Shown here: positions 50,549-60,193 of the stretch, piece after piece
Layout: the number at the start of each line of letters is the position of its first letter
How positions within the stretch are numbered: position 1 is the first letter of the stretch
NCBI GenBank assembly: GCA_964440345.1
Contig: CAYTSA010000001.1
Coordinates: 62,001 to 126,000, forward strand
DNA: 64,000 nucleotides
Reading direction: 5' to 3'
Source of the DNA: CAYTSA01 sp964440345
GTDB lineage: Bacteria > Desulfobacterota > Desulfovibrionia > Desulfovibrionales > Desulfovibrionaceae
Notes under the pieces: generated by a model
What the model was told of the DNA's origin: nothing
Databases searched by the model: none
The model's input: the letters and a program-made list of their open reading frames with translations, nothing else
Made by a program: the position numbers and the translations under genes

Positions 50549-52363
50549 CTATTCAGTCTCTTTCTCGCGTAGCTTTACGCCTAATTCGCGCAATTGTTTG
50601 TTGGAAACAGGAGTTGGCGCTTCTGTCATCAGGCAGGTAGCTTTCTGCGTCTTTGGGAAAGCAATGACATCGCGTATGGAGCTGGTCCCGGTTAAAAGCA
50701 TGACCAGGCGGTCCAGACCGAATGCTATGCCGCCGTGAGGAGGCGCGCCGTACTCAAGAGCGTTGAGCAAGAAACCAAATTTGTCTTGCGCCTCTTCAGA
50801 AGATATGCCAAGAGCGCTGAACATGGCCCTTTGCACTTGCTGTTGGTGTATGCGTATAGAGCCGCCGCCAAGTTCATACCCATTAAGCACCAGATCGTAC
50901 GCGCGGGCTTTGGCGCTGGCCGGGTCGCTTTCCAACAGGTCCAGTTGGTGTTCTTTGGGTGAAGTAAAAGGATGGTGACGTGCAACCCAACGTTTGTCGT
51001 CTGTATCCCATTCAAAAACAGGAAAATCAGTAATCCAGACAAAATTGTACTGATCTGGAATAAGACCGAACCGTTCGCCCAGTTGCAGACGCAAATGCCC
51101 AAGCGCGGTATTGACCATGTCTGCAGGGCCGGCTTGAAAAAAGACAATGTCGCCGACTTGAAGGCTGCATCTTTCGGCAAGGCCGTCGCGCTCTTCCTGG
51201 CTTAAAAATTTGGCAAAAGGAGACTGCCATTCATTATCCTTGATCTTAATCCACGCTAGACCTTGAGCTCCATAAATTTTTACAAACTCTGTGAGATCAT
51301 CAATCTCCTTCCTTGTCATGTCTGCGCCGCCGCGTACAGGCAATGCTTTCACCAGCTCTGCTTTGGCAAATACACGAAATTCAGAATTTGAAACAATATC
51401 AGATACATTGATCAACGTAAGATCAAAACGCGTATCAGGCTTGTCGAGCCCGTATTTGTCTATTGCGACGTCATACTCCATGCGCGGGAAAGGTGTAGGA
51501 ATATCCAAATCAAGAGCATCTTTAAAAATACAAGCCATCATGCCCTCAGTGACGTTCTGAATGGCGGCTTCGTCTACAAAACTCATTTCCATATCAATCT
51601 GTGTAAATTCAGGTTGCCGTTCAGCGCGTAAATCCTCATCACGAAAGCAGCGGACTATTTGATAATAACGATCCATGCCAGACACCATGAGCATTTGCTT
51701 AAAAAGCTGTGGGGACTGAGGCAAGGCATAAAAAGAGCCCTGATTCACACGGCTGGGAACCAGGTAGTCCCGCGCTCCTTCAGGAGTAGACTTTGTCAGA
51801 ATGGGCGTTTCAATTTCCAGAAAACCGTTTTCATCCAAAAACCGGCGGGCAGATTGTGATACTCTGTGACGCATTTGCATGATACGCGTCATTTTGGGGC
51901 GCCGCAAATCAAGATACCGGTGTTGCAAGCGCATGTTCTCAGATACATCAATACGGTCTTCGATAAGAAACGGCGTTGTGCGGGACGTATTGAGAAGTTT
52001 CCATTCAGAAACAACAACTTCAATCTCGCCGGTATGCAAATTCGTGTTGACCATGCCTTCAGGACGGTTGCGAACGAGACCTTTGGCGGCAAGAACATAC
52101 TCAGTACGCAAGACATGAGCGCGTTCATGAGCTTCAGAATTGTACTCCGGGCTGAAAACTACTTGAGTCAGCCCGTTACGGTCACGCAAATCAATGAAAA
52201 TCAGGCCGCCATGGTCACGCCGAAACTGCACCCAGCCCATGAGCAAAACCTCCTCTCCTACATTGGCTGCAGTCAATTCCTTGCATGAATGCGTGCGGAC
52301 CCAACCGTCCAAGGGTGCGAGATATTTCTGATGCTCTAATTGAATGTCGTAAGTTTCTTCCAT
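50549..52363 (-). CDS. aspS: Aspartyl-tRNA synthetase
   Basis: Class II aminoacyl-tRNA synthetase of 604 residues, bacterial type with a GAD insertion. OB anticodon-binding domain (EVLLMGWVQFRRDHGGLIFIDLRD), motif 2 region RYYQIVRCFRDEDLRAERQPEFTQ, and motif 3 GAPPHGGIAFGLDRLVMLLTG. Whether it also charges tRNA-Asn cannot be decided here. 23 bases after hisS. Confidence 0.97.
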   Translation of the reverse strand: MEETYDIQLEHQKYLAPLDGWVRTHSCKELTAANVGEEVLLMGWVQFRRDHGGLIFIDLRDRNGLTQVVFSPEYNSEAHERAHVLRTEYVLAAKGLVRNRPEGMVNTNLHTGEIEVVVSEWKLLNTSRTTPFLIEDRIDVSENMRLQHRYLDLRRPKMTRIMQMRHRVSQSARRFLDENGFLEIETPILTKSTPEGARDYLVPSRVNQGSFYALPQSPQLFKQMLMVSGMDRYYQIVRCFRDEDLRAERQPEFTQIDMEMSFVDEAAIQNVTEGMMACIFKDALDLDIPTPFPRMEYDVAIDKYGLDKPDTRFDLTLINVSDIVSNSEFRVFAKAELVKALPVRGGADMTRKEIDDLTEFVKIYGAQGLAWIKIKDNEWQSPFAKFLSQEERDGLAERCSLQVGDIVFFQAGPADMVNTALGHLRLQLGERFGLIPDQYNFVWITDFPVFEWDTDDKRWVARHHPFTSPKEHQLDLLESDPASAKARAYDLVLNGYELGGGSIRIHQQQVQRAMFSALGISSEEAQDKFGFLLNALEYGAPPHGGIAFGLDRLVMLLTGTSSIRDVIAFPKTQKATCLMTEAPTPVSNKQLRELGVKLREKETE

Positions 52364-52386
52364 GACGTTTTCCTGAGGTAAGGAGG

Positions 52387-53640
52387 TTAAACGTTATCAA
52401 TCCGCAAGAAGTCAGCAACATTGGCAAGAGGCGCCTCGCGTTGCTCTCCTGTGTGCATATTTTTGACAGCGACCTTTTGTCCAGAAAGTTCGCTTTCGCC
52501 TAACAAAAGAGTATACTTGGCATTTAGCTTGTTGGCGGCGCGCATCTGGCTTTTCATTGATTTAGCGGAAAATGACGTAACGCCGGCCAAACCCTTATTG
52601 CGGAGTTCTTGCGCCAAGAGTAGGGCAGTAGACGTAGCCTGGGGCGTGAGAACTGCTATGAAAAAATCGAGAGCAGGCGGGTCTGGCTGTTGCATCAACA
52701 ACGCAAGACGCTCCATGCCGCAGGCAAAACCAGTGGCTGGAACGTCTGGCCCGCCCAAGATGGCGACCAAGCCGTCATAGCGTCCGCCTCCAGCTACAGA
52801 TGATTGGGACCCAATATCGCCAGACACTACTTCAAACGTTGTGCGCACATAGTAGTCCAGACCGCGTACTAACCGTTTGTTTGGTACATACGCAATGTTA
52901 TTGGATTCCAATATAGAAAGTATTTCGGTATAGTTGTCTGAACACGCCGCACACACTGAATCAACAAGGCTGGGAGCGCCGTTAATGAAATCCTGGCAAC
53001 CGGGAACTTTGCAGTCCAGCACGCGAAGGGGGTTAGATTCAATGCGGCGGCGACAGTCATCACAGAGTTGCCCGGTGTCGCCAGAAGAAAAATACTCCTG
53101 CAACGTAGACAAATAGCCAGGCCTGCACTCTTTGCAGCCCAGGGTGTTTATGTGCAAAGAGAGGCCTGGAAGGCCAAGTTCCTGCAAAAATGTCCAAAGC
53201 ATGAGGATGACTTCTGCATCAGCTGCAGCTTCGTCTGGTCCAATCAATTCAGCGTCTATCTGGTGAAACTGACGCATGCGGCCCTTTTGCGGGCGCTCAT
53301 AGCGAAACATAGGACCGTAAGTAAACAAACGCGCAGACGGATCCTGTTGCAGCGCCTTGTTCTCCACATACGCGCGAATAACGCCGGCTGTAGCTTCTGG
53401 GCGCATAGTCAAAGAACGGTCCTTGCGGTCAGAAAACGTGTACATTTCCTTCTGCACCACATCTGTTTCTTCGCCTATAGACCGGGAGAAAAGTGCGGTT
53501 TTTTCCAGAATAGGCACGCGGCATTCCGTGTAACCATAGCGGCTAAAAACGCAGCGCGCTGTCTCCTCTATGCGGCTGAACACTGTGCTGTCAGGCGGGA
53601 AAAGGTCTGCAAACCCTTTAATCTTTTGGATTTTGCTCAT
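52387..53640 (-). CDS. hisS: Histidyl-tRNA synthetase
   Basis: Class II synthetase of 417 residues. IKGFADLFPPDS start, motif 2 FRYERPQKGRMRQFHQIDAE, histidine motifs LVRGLDYYVRTTFE and SVAGGGRYDGL, and an anticodon-binding C-terminus. A four-cysteine cluster (CKEC ... CDDC, with CKVPGC nearby) sits in the insertion domain. Upstream, 53641-53750 has no gene. Confidence 0.97.
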   Translation of the reverse strand: MSKIQKIKGFADLFPPDSTVFSRIEETARCVFSRYGYTECRVPILEKTALFSRSIGEETDVVQKEMYTFSDRKDRSLTMRPEATAGVIRAYVENKALQQDPSARLFTYGPMFRYERPQKGRMRQFHQIDAELIGPDEAAADAEVILMLWTFLQELGLPGLSLHINTLGCKECRPGYLSTLQEYFSSGDTGQLCDDCRRRIESNPLRVLDCKVPGCQDFINGAPSLVDSVCAACSDNYTEILSILESNNIAYVPNKRLVRGLDYYVRTTFEVVSGDIGSQSSVAGGGRYDGLVAILGGPDVPATGFACGMERLALLMQQPDPPALDFFIAVLTPQATSTALLLAQELRNKGLAGVTSFSAKSMKSQMRAANKLNAKYTLLLGESELSGQKVAVKNMHTGEQREAPLANVADFLRIDNV

Positions 53641-53750
53641 AATAGTAACGTAAAATGTGCTTGGATTGACGCCATATGCAGACGTAGAGCATGAGTCGAA
53701 GAGATTTCAACTAGACCATCACTCAACGCTTGTCAAAAAACAAATGTGCG

Positions 53751-54488
53751 TCATATGGAGGGAGCAGGATCAGCCGTGCGAGAGAGTAAAGGCGTAAGCG
53801 GCTTTTCGTTCACCAAGTCTACGCGCACTGCGCAGTAACACCCTACACAATGAGGATAAACAAAGCTATTGAGAAAAGACCAGGGAAACCGCTGACGCCA
53901 GGTCATGTACGGGCCAGGCAAAACCGACCGAAAGGTCATGGGCTTACGGCCAAAAACAGTGGACAGCAAGGCGTACATTGAAACAGGAGTAAACCAGTAT
54001 GCGCGACGTAATGCGCTGTCGCTCTTACGAAAACGTGAACCGTGGGAAAGGTAGTAGAATGACCATTTGTTGAGAAAAGCCACAAGAACAGACTTTCTTG
54101 CTGTGCGTTTGGCTTCTGTAAGTACGGGCAAGGGGTCTTCCATAAATTCTAATAAAGTTAAAAGAACAACAAAATCAAACTCTTTGTCTCGAAAAGGGAG
54201 CGTGTCCGCATGGCCAAGATGAAATTCAGCCCGGTTGCCCAGGCGCTCTCTGGCTGCTGCAAGCATTTCCGGGGAACTGTCCAGGCCGGAGACGTCAAAA
54301 CCGTCCTCCCAGAAAGAGGAAAGAAATATGCCGGGCCCGCAACCTATTTCCAACAGTTCCTGGCCGCGCCGGGGCCAACAAGCCATCAGGCGGGCCAGAA
54401 GCTTTCGTTCCTGCGCGTAGGCAAAAGCTCCAGGCCCGCTTTCAAACCACGCTTCATAGCGTTTAACAGCTTCTGTGTCCCAGGCCAT
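53751..54488 (-). CDS. Class I SAM-dependent methyltransferase
   Basis: 245 residues, Methyltransf_11 type. Motif I LLEIGCGPGIFLSSF, SGLDSSPEMLAAA, GHADTLPFRDKEFDFVVLLTLLEFMEDP. The C-terminal ~90 residues (RRAYWFTPVSMYALL, HCVGCYCAVRVDL) are not part of the core fold. Four bases after ilvD. Substrate unknown. Confidence 0.88.
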   Translation of the reverse strand: MAWDTEAVKRYEAWFESGPGAFAYAQERKLLARLMACWPRRGQELLEIGCGPGIFLSSFWEDGFDVSGLDSSPEMLAAARERLGNRAEFHLGHADTLPFRDKEFDFVVLLTLLEFMEDPLPVLTEAKRTARKSVLVAFLNKWSFYYLSHGSRFRKSDSALRRAYWFTPVSMYALLSTVFGRKPMTFRSVLPGPYMTWRQRFPWSFLNSFVYPHCVGCYCAVRVDLVNEKPLTPLLSRTADPAPSI

Positions 54489-54492
54489 AGCG

Positions 54493-56160
54493 TTAGTCTT
54501 TGTGAACTGCGCCTGTTGCGGCTGAAGTTACGGTATTGCGATACCTCCGCAAGACAGGGGAATGCAGCTCCTTCTCTTTTGGGGTAAACACAGCGGCGCG
54601 GCGTTCAAGTTCTGCTGCGTCCACTAGCAGTTCAATGCTACGGCCGGGTATGTCAATGGCTATGGAGTCGCCTTCCTGAACCAAGCCTATGGGCCCACGA
54701 AGAGCAGCTTCCGGTGAAACATGGCCAATGGCGGCGCCGCGGGTGCCGCCGCTGAACCGGCCGTCAGTGATCAAAGCGACTTGCGCGCCCAGCCCCATGC
54801 CTGTAATGGCGGATGTAGGCGTCAACATCTCGCGCATGCCAGGGCCTCCCTTGGGACCTTCATAGCGAATGACCACAACGTCGCCAGGTTTGATCTGATC
54901 ATCAAGAATAGCTTTAACTGCGTCTTCCTCGCTGTCAAACACACGGGCGGGACCGGTGTGTTGCATCATGGCCGGGTCCACTGCGGATTGCTTGACCACG
55001 GCGCCGTCAGGCGCCAGGGAGCCCTTGAGCACGGCTATGCCGCCTTCAGCAGAGTAAGGGTTTTCTATTGGCCGAATGACCTCTGAATTGCGCGGTCCGG
55101 CTTGCAAATCCTGAAGATTCTCACCCACTGTCTGGCCGGTTACAGACATGGCTGACATGTCTATGTGCCCTTTCTTGGCCAGCTCCGCCATGACAGCAGG
55201 AATGCCGCCGGCAGCATGCAAGTCCTGGATATGATATGGACCAGCAGGAGACAGCTTGCACAGATTGGGCGTCTTGCGGCTTATGTCGTCAAATACAGAC
55301 AAGGACAGCTCCATTCCTGCTTCGGCAAATATGGCGGGCAAATGCAACACTGTGTTGGTGGAGCACCCCAAGGCCATGTCCACAGCCACAGCATTAGCCA
55401 AGTTCGAAGATTGAACTATCTGCCTTGGAGTCAGCTGCGTTTCCACAAGTTCCATAATCCTGAAGCCGGACTCCTTTGCCAAACGCACACGCTCAGAAGA
55501 CACAGCCGGAGCAGTTCCGTTGCCTGGCAGCGCGAGGCCCACAGCTTCGCTCAAGCAGTTCATGGAGTTGGCTGTGAACATGCCGGCGCAAGAACCACAA
55601 CCTGGGCAAGCACACTGGCTCATTTCCTCCAACTGATCCTCGGTCATCTCTCCGCGCTTGACACGGCCAACTGCTTCAAAGACGGAGATAAGATCAGTCT
55701 TGCCCTGGGACCAGCTCCCGGAAAGCATGGGACCGCCGCTGACGATAATGGCGGGGATGTCCAGCCGCATGACAGCCATGAGCATGGCCGGCACTACCTT
55801 GTCGCAGTTGGGAATGCACACCAATCCGTCGAAGGGCAGCGCCGTGGCCATTATTTCAATAGAATCTGTAATGACCTCGCGGCTGGGCAAAGACATGCGC
55901 ATGCCCTCGTGATTCATGGCCAGACCGTCGCATAAACCAATTACCGGAAACTCCATGGGCGTGCCGCCGGCGCTGCGAACGCCAGCCTTGACAGCGTTGG
56001 CTATAGTGTCCAGGTGGATGTGGCCAGGCACGACCTCATTGGCTGAATTGACAACGCCAATAAGCGGGCGTGACATTTCATTGCGCGTCATGCCCAGAGC
56101 GTACAGCAAAGAGCGGTGCGGGGCCTTTTCCAGTCCTTTGGTCATTTTGTCGCTACGCAT
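54493..56160 (-). CDS. ilvD: Dihydroxy-acid dehydratase
   Basis: Iron-sulfur dehydratase of branched-chain amino-acid synthesis. Starts MRSDKMTKGLEKAPHRSLL at 56160, preceded by AAGGGA; 555 residues. Fe-S cysteines in CDKVVPAML and in CACPGCGSCAGMFTANSMN, and the characteristic DGRFSGGTRGAAIGHVSPEA. 32 bases after ftsX; no other ilv gene nearby. Confidence 0.97.
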   Translation of the reverse strand: MRSDKMTKGLEKAPHRSLLYALGMTRNEMSRPLIGVVNSANEVVPGHIHLDTIANAVKAGVRSAGGTPMEFPVIGLCDGLAMNHEGMRMSLPSREVITDSIEIMATALPFDGLVCIPNCDKVVPAMLMAVMRLDIPAIIVSGGPMLSGSWSQGKTDLISVFEAVGRVKRGEMTEDQLEEMSQCACPGCGSCAGMFTANSMNCLSEAVGLALPGNGTAPAVSSERVRLAKESGFRIMELVETQLTPRQIVQSSNLANAVAVDMALGCSTNTVLHLPAIFAEAGMELSLSVFDDISRKTPNLCKLSPAGPYHIQDLHAAGGIPAVMAELAKKGHIDMSAMSVTGQTVGENLQDLQAGPRNSEVIRPIENPYSAEGGIAVLKGSLAPDGAVVKQSAVDPAMMQHTGPARVFDSEEDAVKAILDDQIKPGDVVVIRYEGPKGGPGMREMLTPTSAITGMGLGAQVALITDGRFSGGTRGAAIGHVSPEAALRGPIGLVQEGDSIAIDIPGRSIELLVDAAELERRAAVFTPKEKELHSPVLRRYRNTVTSAATGAVHKD

Positions 56161-56192
56161 AGATAGTCCCTTTGATGTGATAATGTGGATAC

Positions 56193-57071
56193 TTACTTGC
56201 CAACTGCCACCCACCCGCTCGCTGCTCCCACAAGAGCAGGGGCTATGGCCAACATGGCGGCCTGGGCAAGCGGCAAGAAAGAAACAGTAAACATAAGCGG
56301 GGGAAAGGCGAACACGTCATACAACGTCAATTGCACAGCTTTGAGCATTGCCAAGCCGATCAGCCCTCCCAGCGCGCCCTGCACAAATCCTCCTGTGACC
56401 AACGGAAGATTGATGAACCATTGCTTGGCGCCAACTAAATGCAAAATCTCTATCTCTTCTTTGCGCGAATATTGAGACAATTTCAAGGTATTGCCAACAA
56501 CAAGGGCCAAAACAACGCCAAGAAAGAGGATAAGCGGCCAGAGCACCCTCTGGGATATTTTGGCCCAGGATTGCGTCAAATCAGACCGCAAAGGGCTCAC
56601 ATGGACATTTGAAACATTAGGTAAATTTTGAAGATAATGTAGTGTCTTGCGCGTCCACAACTCATTGTCGCCTTCTTGTGGCGCAAAGGCCAGCAAGGCG
56701 GTAGGCGGCAAAGGATTGTCCTCAGGGTCCATCCAGTCGAAATCAACAGCCTCGCTCATGGACCGCGTAAGCTCTTCAAGGCCCTGCTCAGGAGTAAAAG
56801 TGTGTACATCTGTAAGATACTCCATTGCGGTCAACTGCTTCCATTGCGATTGAACCTGGGATAACTCTGTATCAGCATCCCAATACACCTGAAATAACAC
56901 TTCTCCCCTGGCGTACAGAAGCTCAGCATTCAAGTTGTGGATCATCAAAAGGAAAGAGCCAGCCAAGAAAACAACCAAACTAACTGCGGCCAACGTCAAC
57001 GCTTGCGCCCACGGGTTTAGCCAAAGATCTTCGACGCCCTGCATGATAAGTCGTAATACATTGCGTAACAC
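56193..57071 (-). CDS. ftsX: Cell division protein FtsX
   Basis: Membrane partner of FtsE that activates periplasmic cell-wall amidases at the septum. 292 residues: a membrane segment at about 25-45, a periplasmic loop, then three membrane segments near the C-terminus. SRKEEIEILHLVGAKQWF is the typical coupling region. Start overlaps the ftsE stop by one base. Confidence 0.93.
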   Translation of the reverse strand: MLRNVLRLIMQGVEDLWLNPWAQALTLAAVSLVVFLAGSFLLMIHNLNAELLYARGEVLFQVYWDADTELSQVQSQWKQLTAMEYLTDVHTFTPEQGLEELTRSMSEAVDFDWMDPEDNPLPPTALLAFAPQEGDNELWTRKTLHYLQNLPNVSNVHVSPLRSDLTQSWAKISQRVLWPLILFLGVVLALVVGNTLKLSQYSRKEEIEILHLVGAKQWFINLPLVTGGFVQGALGGLIGLAMLKAVQLTLYDVFAFPPLMFTVSFLPLAQAAMLAIAPALVGAASGWVAVGK

Positions 57072-57772
57072 TATGCGCCTCCGCCTTGACAGCAGCTCAG
57101 CTCAGCTTCAGGAAAATTGGCTCTGGTCACCTCGCCGTCCACAAGACGCAAGACCTTGGCGTGAGGCATGCAGCGCAGTAAGTCCCGGTTATGAGTAGCT
57201 ACTATAATAGTGGCGCCGTACGTGTGGAACTGCTTGAACACTTCCATAAGCCGCATAGACAACTCGCCGTCCAGATTGCCAGTAGGTTCGTCAGCCAGTA
57301 GAACCTGAGGGTTGACCACAATGGACCGGGCAATGGCTACCCGCTGCTGCTCACCGCCGGAAAGTTCGCGGCAAAGGGTTTGCGCTTTGTCGTCCAGTTG
57401 CAAAGAGCGTAATACCGCCCGTACACGCCGGGCGATATGCTGCCGCGGCATGGAGCGGACCTCCAGCGCCAATGCCACGTTCTGCGCCGCAGTTCTGTGC
57501 AAAAGTATCTTAAAATCCTGGAAAACTACGCTCACCTGCCGGCGCAATAATGGCCGTTGCCGGCGGCGTAAACTGTTCAAGTCAAAGCCAGCTATTGACG
57601 CCTTGCCCCGTTGCAGAGGCAAAGAACCGTAAAGTAACCGCAAAAGAGTGGTTTTGCCTGCGCCTGACGGGCCGGACAAAAACAGAAACTCGCCCTTGCC
57701 CAGGCTGAAACTGACATTCTTTAGCGCCCAGTGAGAGCCAAAATTGTGTGAAACGTGCTTCACCTGGAGCAT
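57071..57772 (-). CDS. ftsE: Cell division ATP-binding protein FtsE
   Basis: ABC ATPase of the FtsEX complex. Start MLQVKHVSHNFG at 57772, 13 bases after nrdJ; the open frame continues into nrdJ to 57838. 233 residues: Walker A GPSGAGKTTLL, signature LSGGEQQRVAIARS, Walker B VLLADEPTGNLD. No strong ribosome binding site. Confidence 0.94.
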   Translation of the reverse strand: MLQVKHVSHNFGSHWALKNVSFSLGKGEFLFLSGPSGAGKTTLLRLLYGSLPLQRGKASIAGFDLNSLRRRQRPLLRRQVSVVFQDFKILLHRTAAQNVALALEVRSMPRQHIARRVRAVLRSLQLDDKAQTLCRELSGGEQQRVAIARSIVVNPQVLLADEPTGNLDGELSMRLMEVFKQFHTYGATIIVATHNRDLLRCMPHAKVLRLVDGEVTRANFPEAELSCCQGGGA

Positions 57773-57785
57773 AATAATATGCCGG

Positions 57786-60059
57786 CTATCCGCATTTGGT
57801 AAATCCACAGGCTTTGCAGATGTAGCAGCCTTCCTCAAAAACCAGGGGTTCTTCGCAGTCCGGGCAGAGCCTCTTGTTCAAGTCCGCCACGCCGGACGAG
57901 ACCGGTTTGCCTTTGTCAGAAAGGTAGCGGTTCTCCAGAACCCAGGACACAGCGTCCGGGATAGACTGGATCATACCCTTTTTACGGAAGACCGGGTATT
58001 CCCCGCCTATGCCTTTGAGTTGTTGCACCACGTCTTCCACCTCAACTCCGGATCGCAAGGCCAGCGAGACAAGTCGCCCTATAGCCTCAGCCTTGGCGGT
58101 TATAGACCGGCCAGACTTGCCGATGGTGGCGAACACTTCAAAAGGCTTGCCGTCCATTTCATTGATGGTCAGGTACAAAACGCCGTAGCCGGTTTGCACC
58201 TTTTGGGTAAACCCGTACACCACTTCTGGCCGCTCCATAACCACCCGGTGGCGGTGATGCTCGTGCTCTGCTTCTTCCTGGCCTTTCTCGCCGGTGCACA
58301 GAACCTGCACCGACTTGCAGCCGTCGCGGTACACAGTGACGCCTTTGCAGCCCATCTCGTAAGCCATCCAATATACACGCCGGATGTCGTCCTGTGTGGC
58401 GGTGTGGGGCAGATTCACCGTTTTAGAAACAGCGTTGTCTGTATGCTTCTGAAAAGCCGCCTGCATTTTCAAGTGGTAGACGGGTTCTATGTCCATAGCC
58501 GTGACGAATACGGAAAGGATATCCTCCGGCAAGTGGGTCATGTGCCGCACGGCGCCCTTTTCGGCCACTTCTTTCATGAGTAATTCGCTGTGACACTGTT
58601 CGTCTTTAAGCGCCTGCTCGAAATGGGGATTCACCTCAACCAGACGCTCGCCGTCCATGACGTTGCGGGTAAAGCTTAAGGCAAACAGCGGCTCCACCCC
58701 AGAGGAACAGCCGGCAATGATAGACAATGTGCCCGTAGGCGCAATAGTCGTTACGGTTGCATTACGGTAAGGTCCTTCCCCGCGGCCAGGGAAGATTGAT
58801 TCAGCATACGCCGGAAAAGAGCCCCGCTCTTCAGCCAACTGCTTAGACGCAGCACGGCTTTCATCCTGGATAAACCGCATGGTCTCTTCGGCCAGCTTCA
58901 GGGCTTCGTTGCTGTTGTAAGGAATGCGAAGCAAGTAGAGCAGATCGGCCCAGCCCATGACGCCAAGGCCAATTTTGCGGTTGCGCCGCACTGTTTCGGA
59001 TATCTGCTCCAATGGATAGCGCGACGCGTCAATGACGTTGTCTAAGAACCTTACAGACAAATGCACGATGCGTTTCAGCTCGTCCCAGTCCACACCCTTT
59101 TCCTGAGTGTAGCCGCCAGGCAGGGCGACTTTGGCCAGGTTAATGGAGCCCAGGTTGCACGCTTCGTAGGGCAAGAGCGGCTGCTCGCCGCACGGATTGG
59201 TGGACTCTATCTCTCCCTGCTTGGGGGTGGGGTTGTCCCGGTTAATGCGGTCCAGAAAAACGATGCCCGGGTCTCCGCTTTCCCAAGCTTTTTGCACCAG
59301 CATTTCGAATACCTTGCGGGCCTTGATCTTTTCCCGGACGTCGCCTCTGTGAGGCGCCCGCAGCTCATACTCGTCGTCACGCTCCACAGCCTGCATGAAC
59401 TCCTCGGTCAGACCTACAGACAGGTTAAAGTTATTCAGCTCGCCCTCGTGCTCTTTGGCCCGGATGAACTCCTGAATGTCCGGGTGGTCCACGCGCAAAA
59501 TGCCCATGTTGGCGCCGCGGCGCGTGCCTCCCTGCTTGATCTGCTCTGTGGCGGTATTGAAAATTTTAAGAAAAGACAAAGGGCCGGAAGCCACCCCTCC
59601 CGTGGAGCCCACCCGGCTCTCCTTGGGCCGCAGCCGGGAAAAGGAAAATCCTGTGCCGCCGCCTGATTTATGGATGAGCGCAGCGTACTTGACCGCGTCG
59701 AAAATCTCTTCAATGGAATCGCCCACAGGCAGCACAAAACAGGCGGCCAGCTGGCCCAAGCCGGCTCCAGCGTTCATCAAGGTGGGGGAGTTGGGCAAGA
59801 ACCGATACTCCGTCATCAACAGGTAAAACTCTCTGGCCAATTCTTCAACACTGTACGGAGAGTTCTCATACCGCGACTCTTCGGCGGCTATGGCCGCCGC
59901 CACCCGCCAGAACAACTCCTTGGCCGTCTCCTTGGGTTCTCCCTTGGCGTCTTTCAAGCGGTATCGCTTCTTCAAAACGATATCAGCATTGGGGTTGATG
60001 ACGGCCTCTGGCAAATCCGCCGGCATAGCAGGCAGTTGTACTTCGATGTCTTTTAGCAT
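57786..60059 (-). CDS. nrdJ: Adenosylcobalamin-dependent (class II) ribonucleotide reductase
   Basis: Reduces ribonucleotides with B12 as radical source; oxygen-independent. 757 residues. LAACFVLPVGDSIEEIFDAV, the radical-site NPCGEQPLLPYEACNLGSINL, and ATVTTIAPTGTLSIIAGCSSGVEP are present. It has a C-terminal four-Cys zinc-ribbon tail (CPDCEE ... CYICKACG). No cobalamin-riboswitch box is visible in the 134 bases upstream. Confidence 0.96.
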   Translation of the reverse strand: MLKDIEVQLPAMPADLPEAVINPNADIVLKKRYRLKDAKGEPKETAKELFWRVAAAIAAEESRYENSPYSVEELAREFYLLMTEYRFLPNSPTLMNAGAGLGQLAACFVLPVGDSIEEIFDAVKYAALIHKSGGGTGFSFSRLRPKESRVGSTGGVASGPLSFLKIFNTATEQIKQGGTRRGANMGILRVDHPDIQEFIRAKEHEGELNNFNLSVGLTEEFMQAVERDDEYELRAPHRGDVREKIKARKVFEMLVQKAWESGDPGIVFLDRINRDNPTPKQGEIESTNPCGEQPLLPYEACNLGSINLAKVALPGGYTQEKGVDWDELKRIVHLSVRFLDNVIDASRYPLEQISETVRRNRKIGLGVMGWADLLYLLRIPYNSNEALKLAEETMRFIQDESRAASKQLAEERGSFPAYAESIFPGRGEGPYRNATVTTIAPTGTLSIIAGCSSGVEPLFALSFTRNVMDGERLVEVNPHFEQALKDEQCHSELLMKEVAEKGAVRHMTHLPEDILSVFVTAMDIEPVYHLKMQAAFQKHTDNAVSKTVNLPHTATQDDIRRVYWMAYEMGCKGVTVYRDGCKSVQVLCTGEKGQEEAEHEHHRHRVVMERPEVVYGFTQKVQTGYGVLYLTINEMDGKPFEVFATIGKSGRSITAKAEAIGRLVSLALRSGVEVEDVVQQLKGIGGEYPVFRKKGMIQSIPDAVSWVLENRYLSDKGKPVSSGVADLNKRLCPDCEEPLVFEEGCYICKACGFTKCG

Positions 60060-60193
60060 GATTTTACATTTTCAATGTTTTTAGAAAGTTATATTCGACA
60101 AAAAGCGCCGTTGACCGAAAGGGGAGTGTAGCCCAGCCATCAAAGAAAATCCACCCGAACATGCGCAGCAGGGACAGGATAAAAGAACCGCAA

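Noticed and set aside
60060..60193. Cobalamin riboswitch upstream of nrdJ
   Set aside because: The gap is only 134 bases and shows neither the conserved B12 box nor the expected stems.
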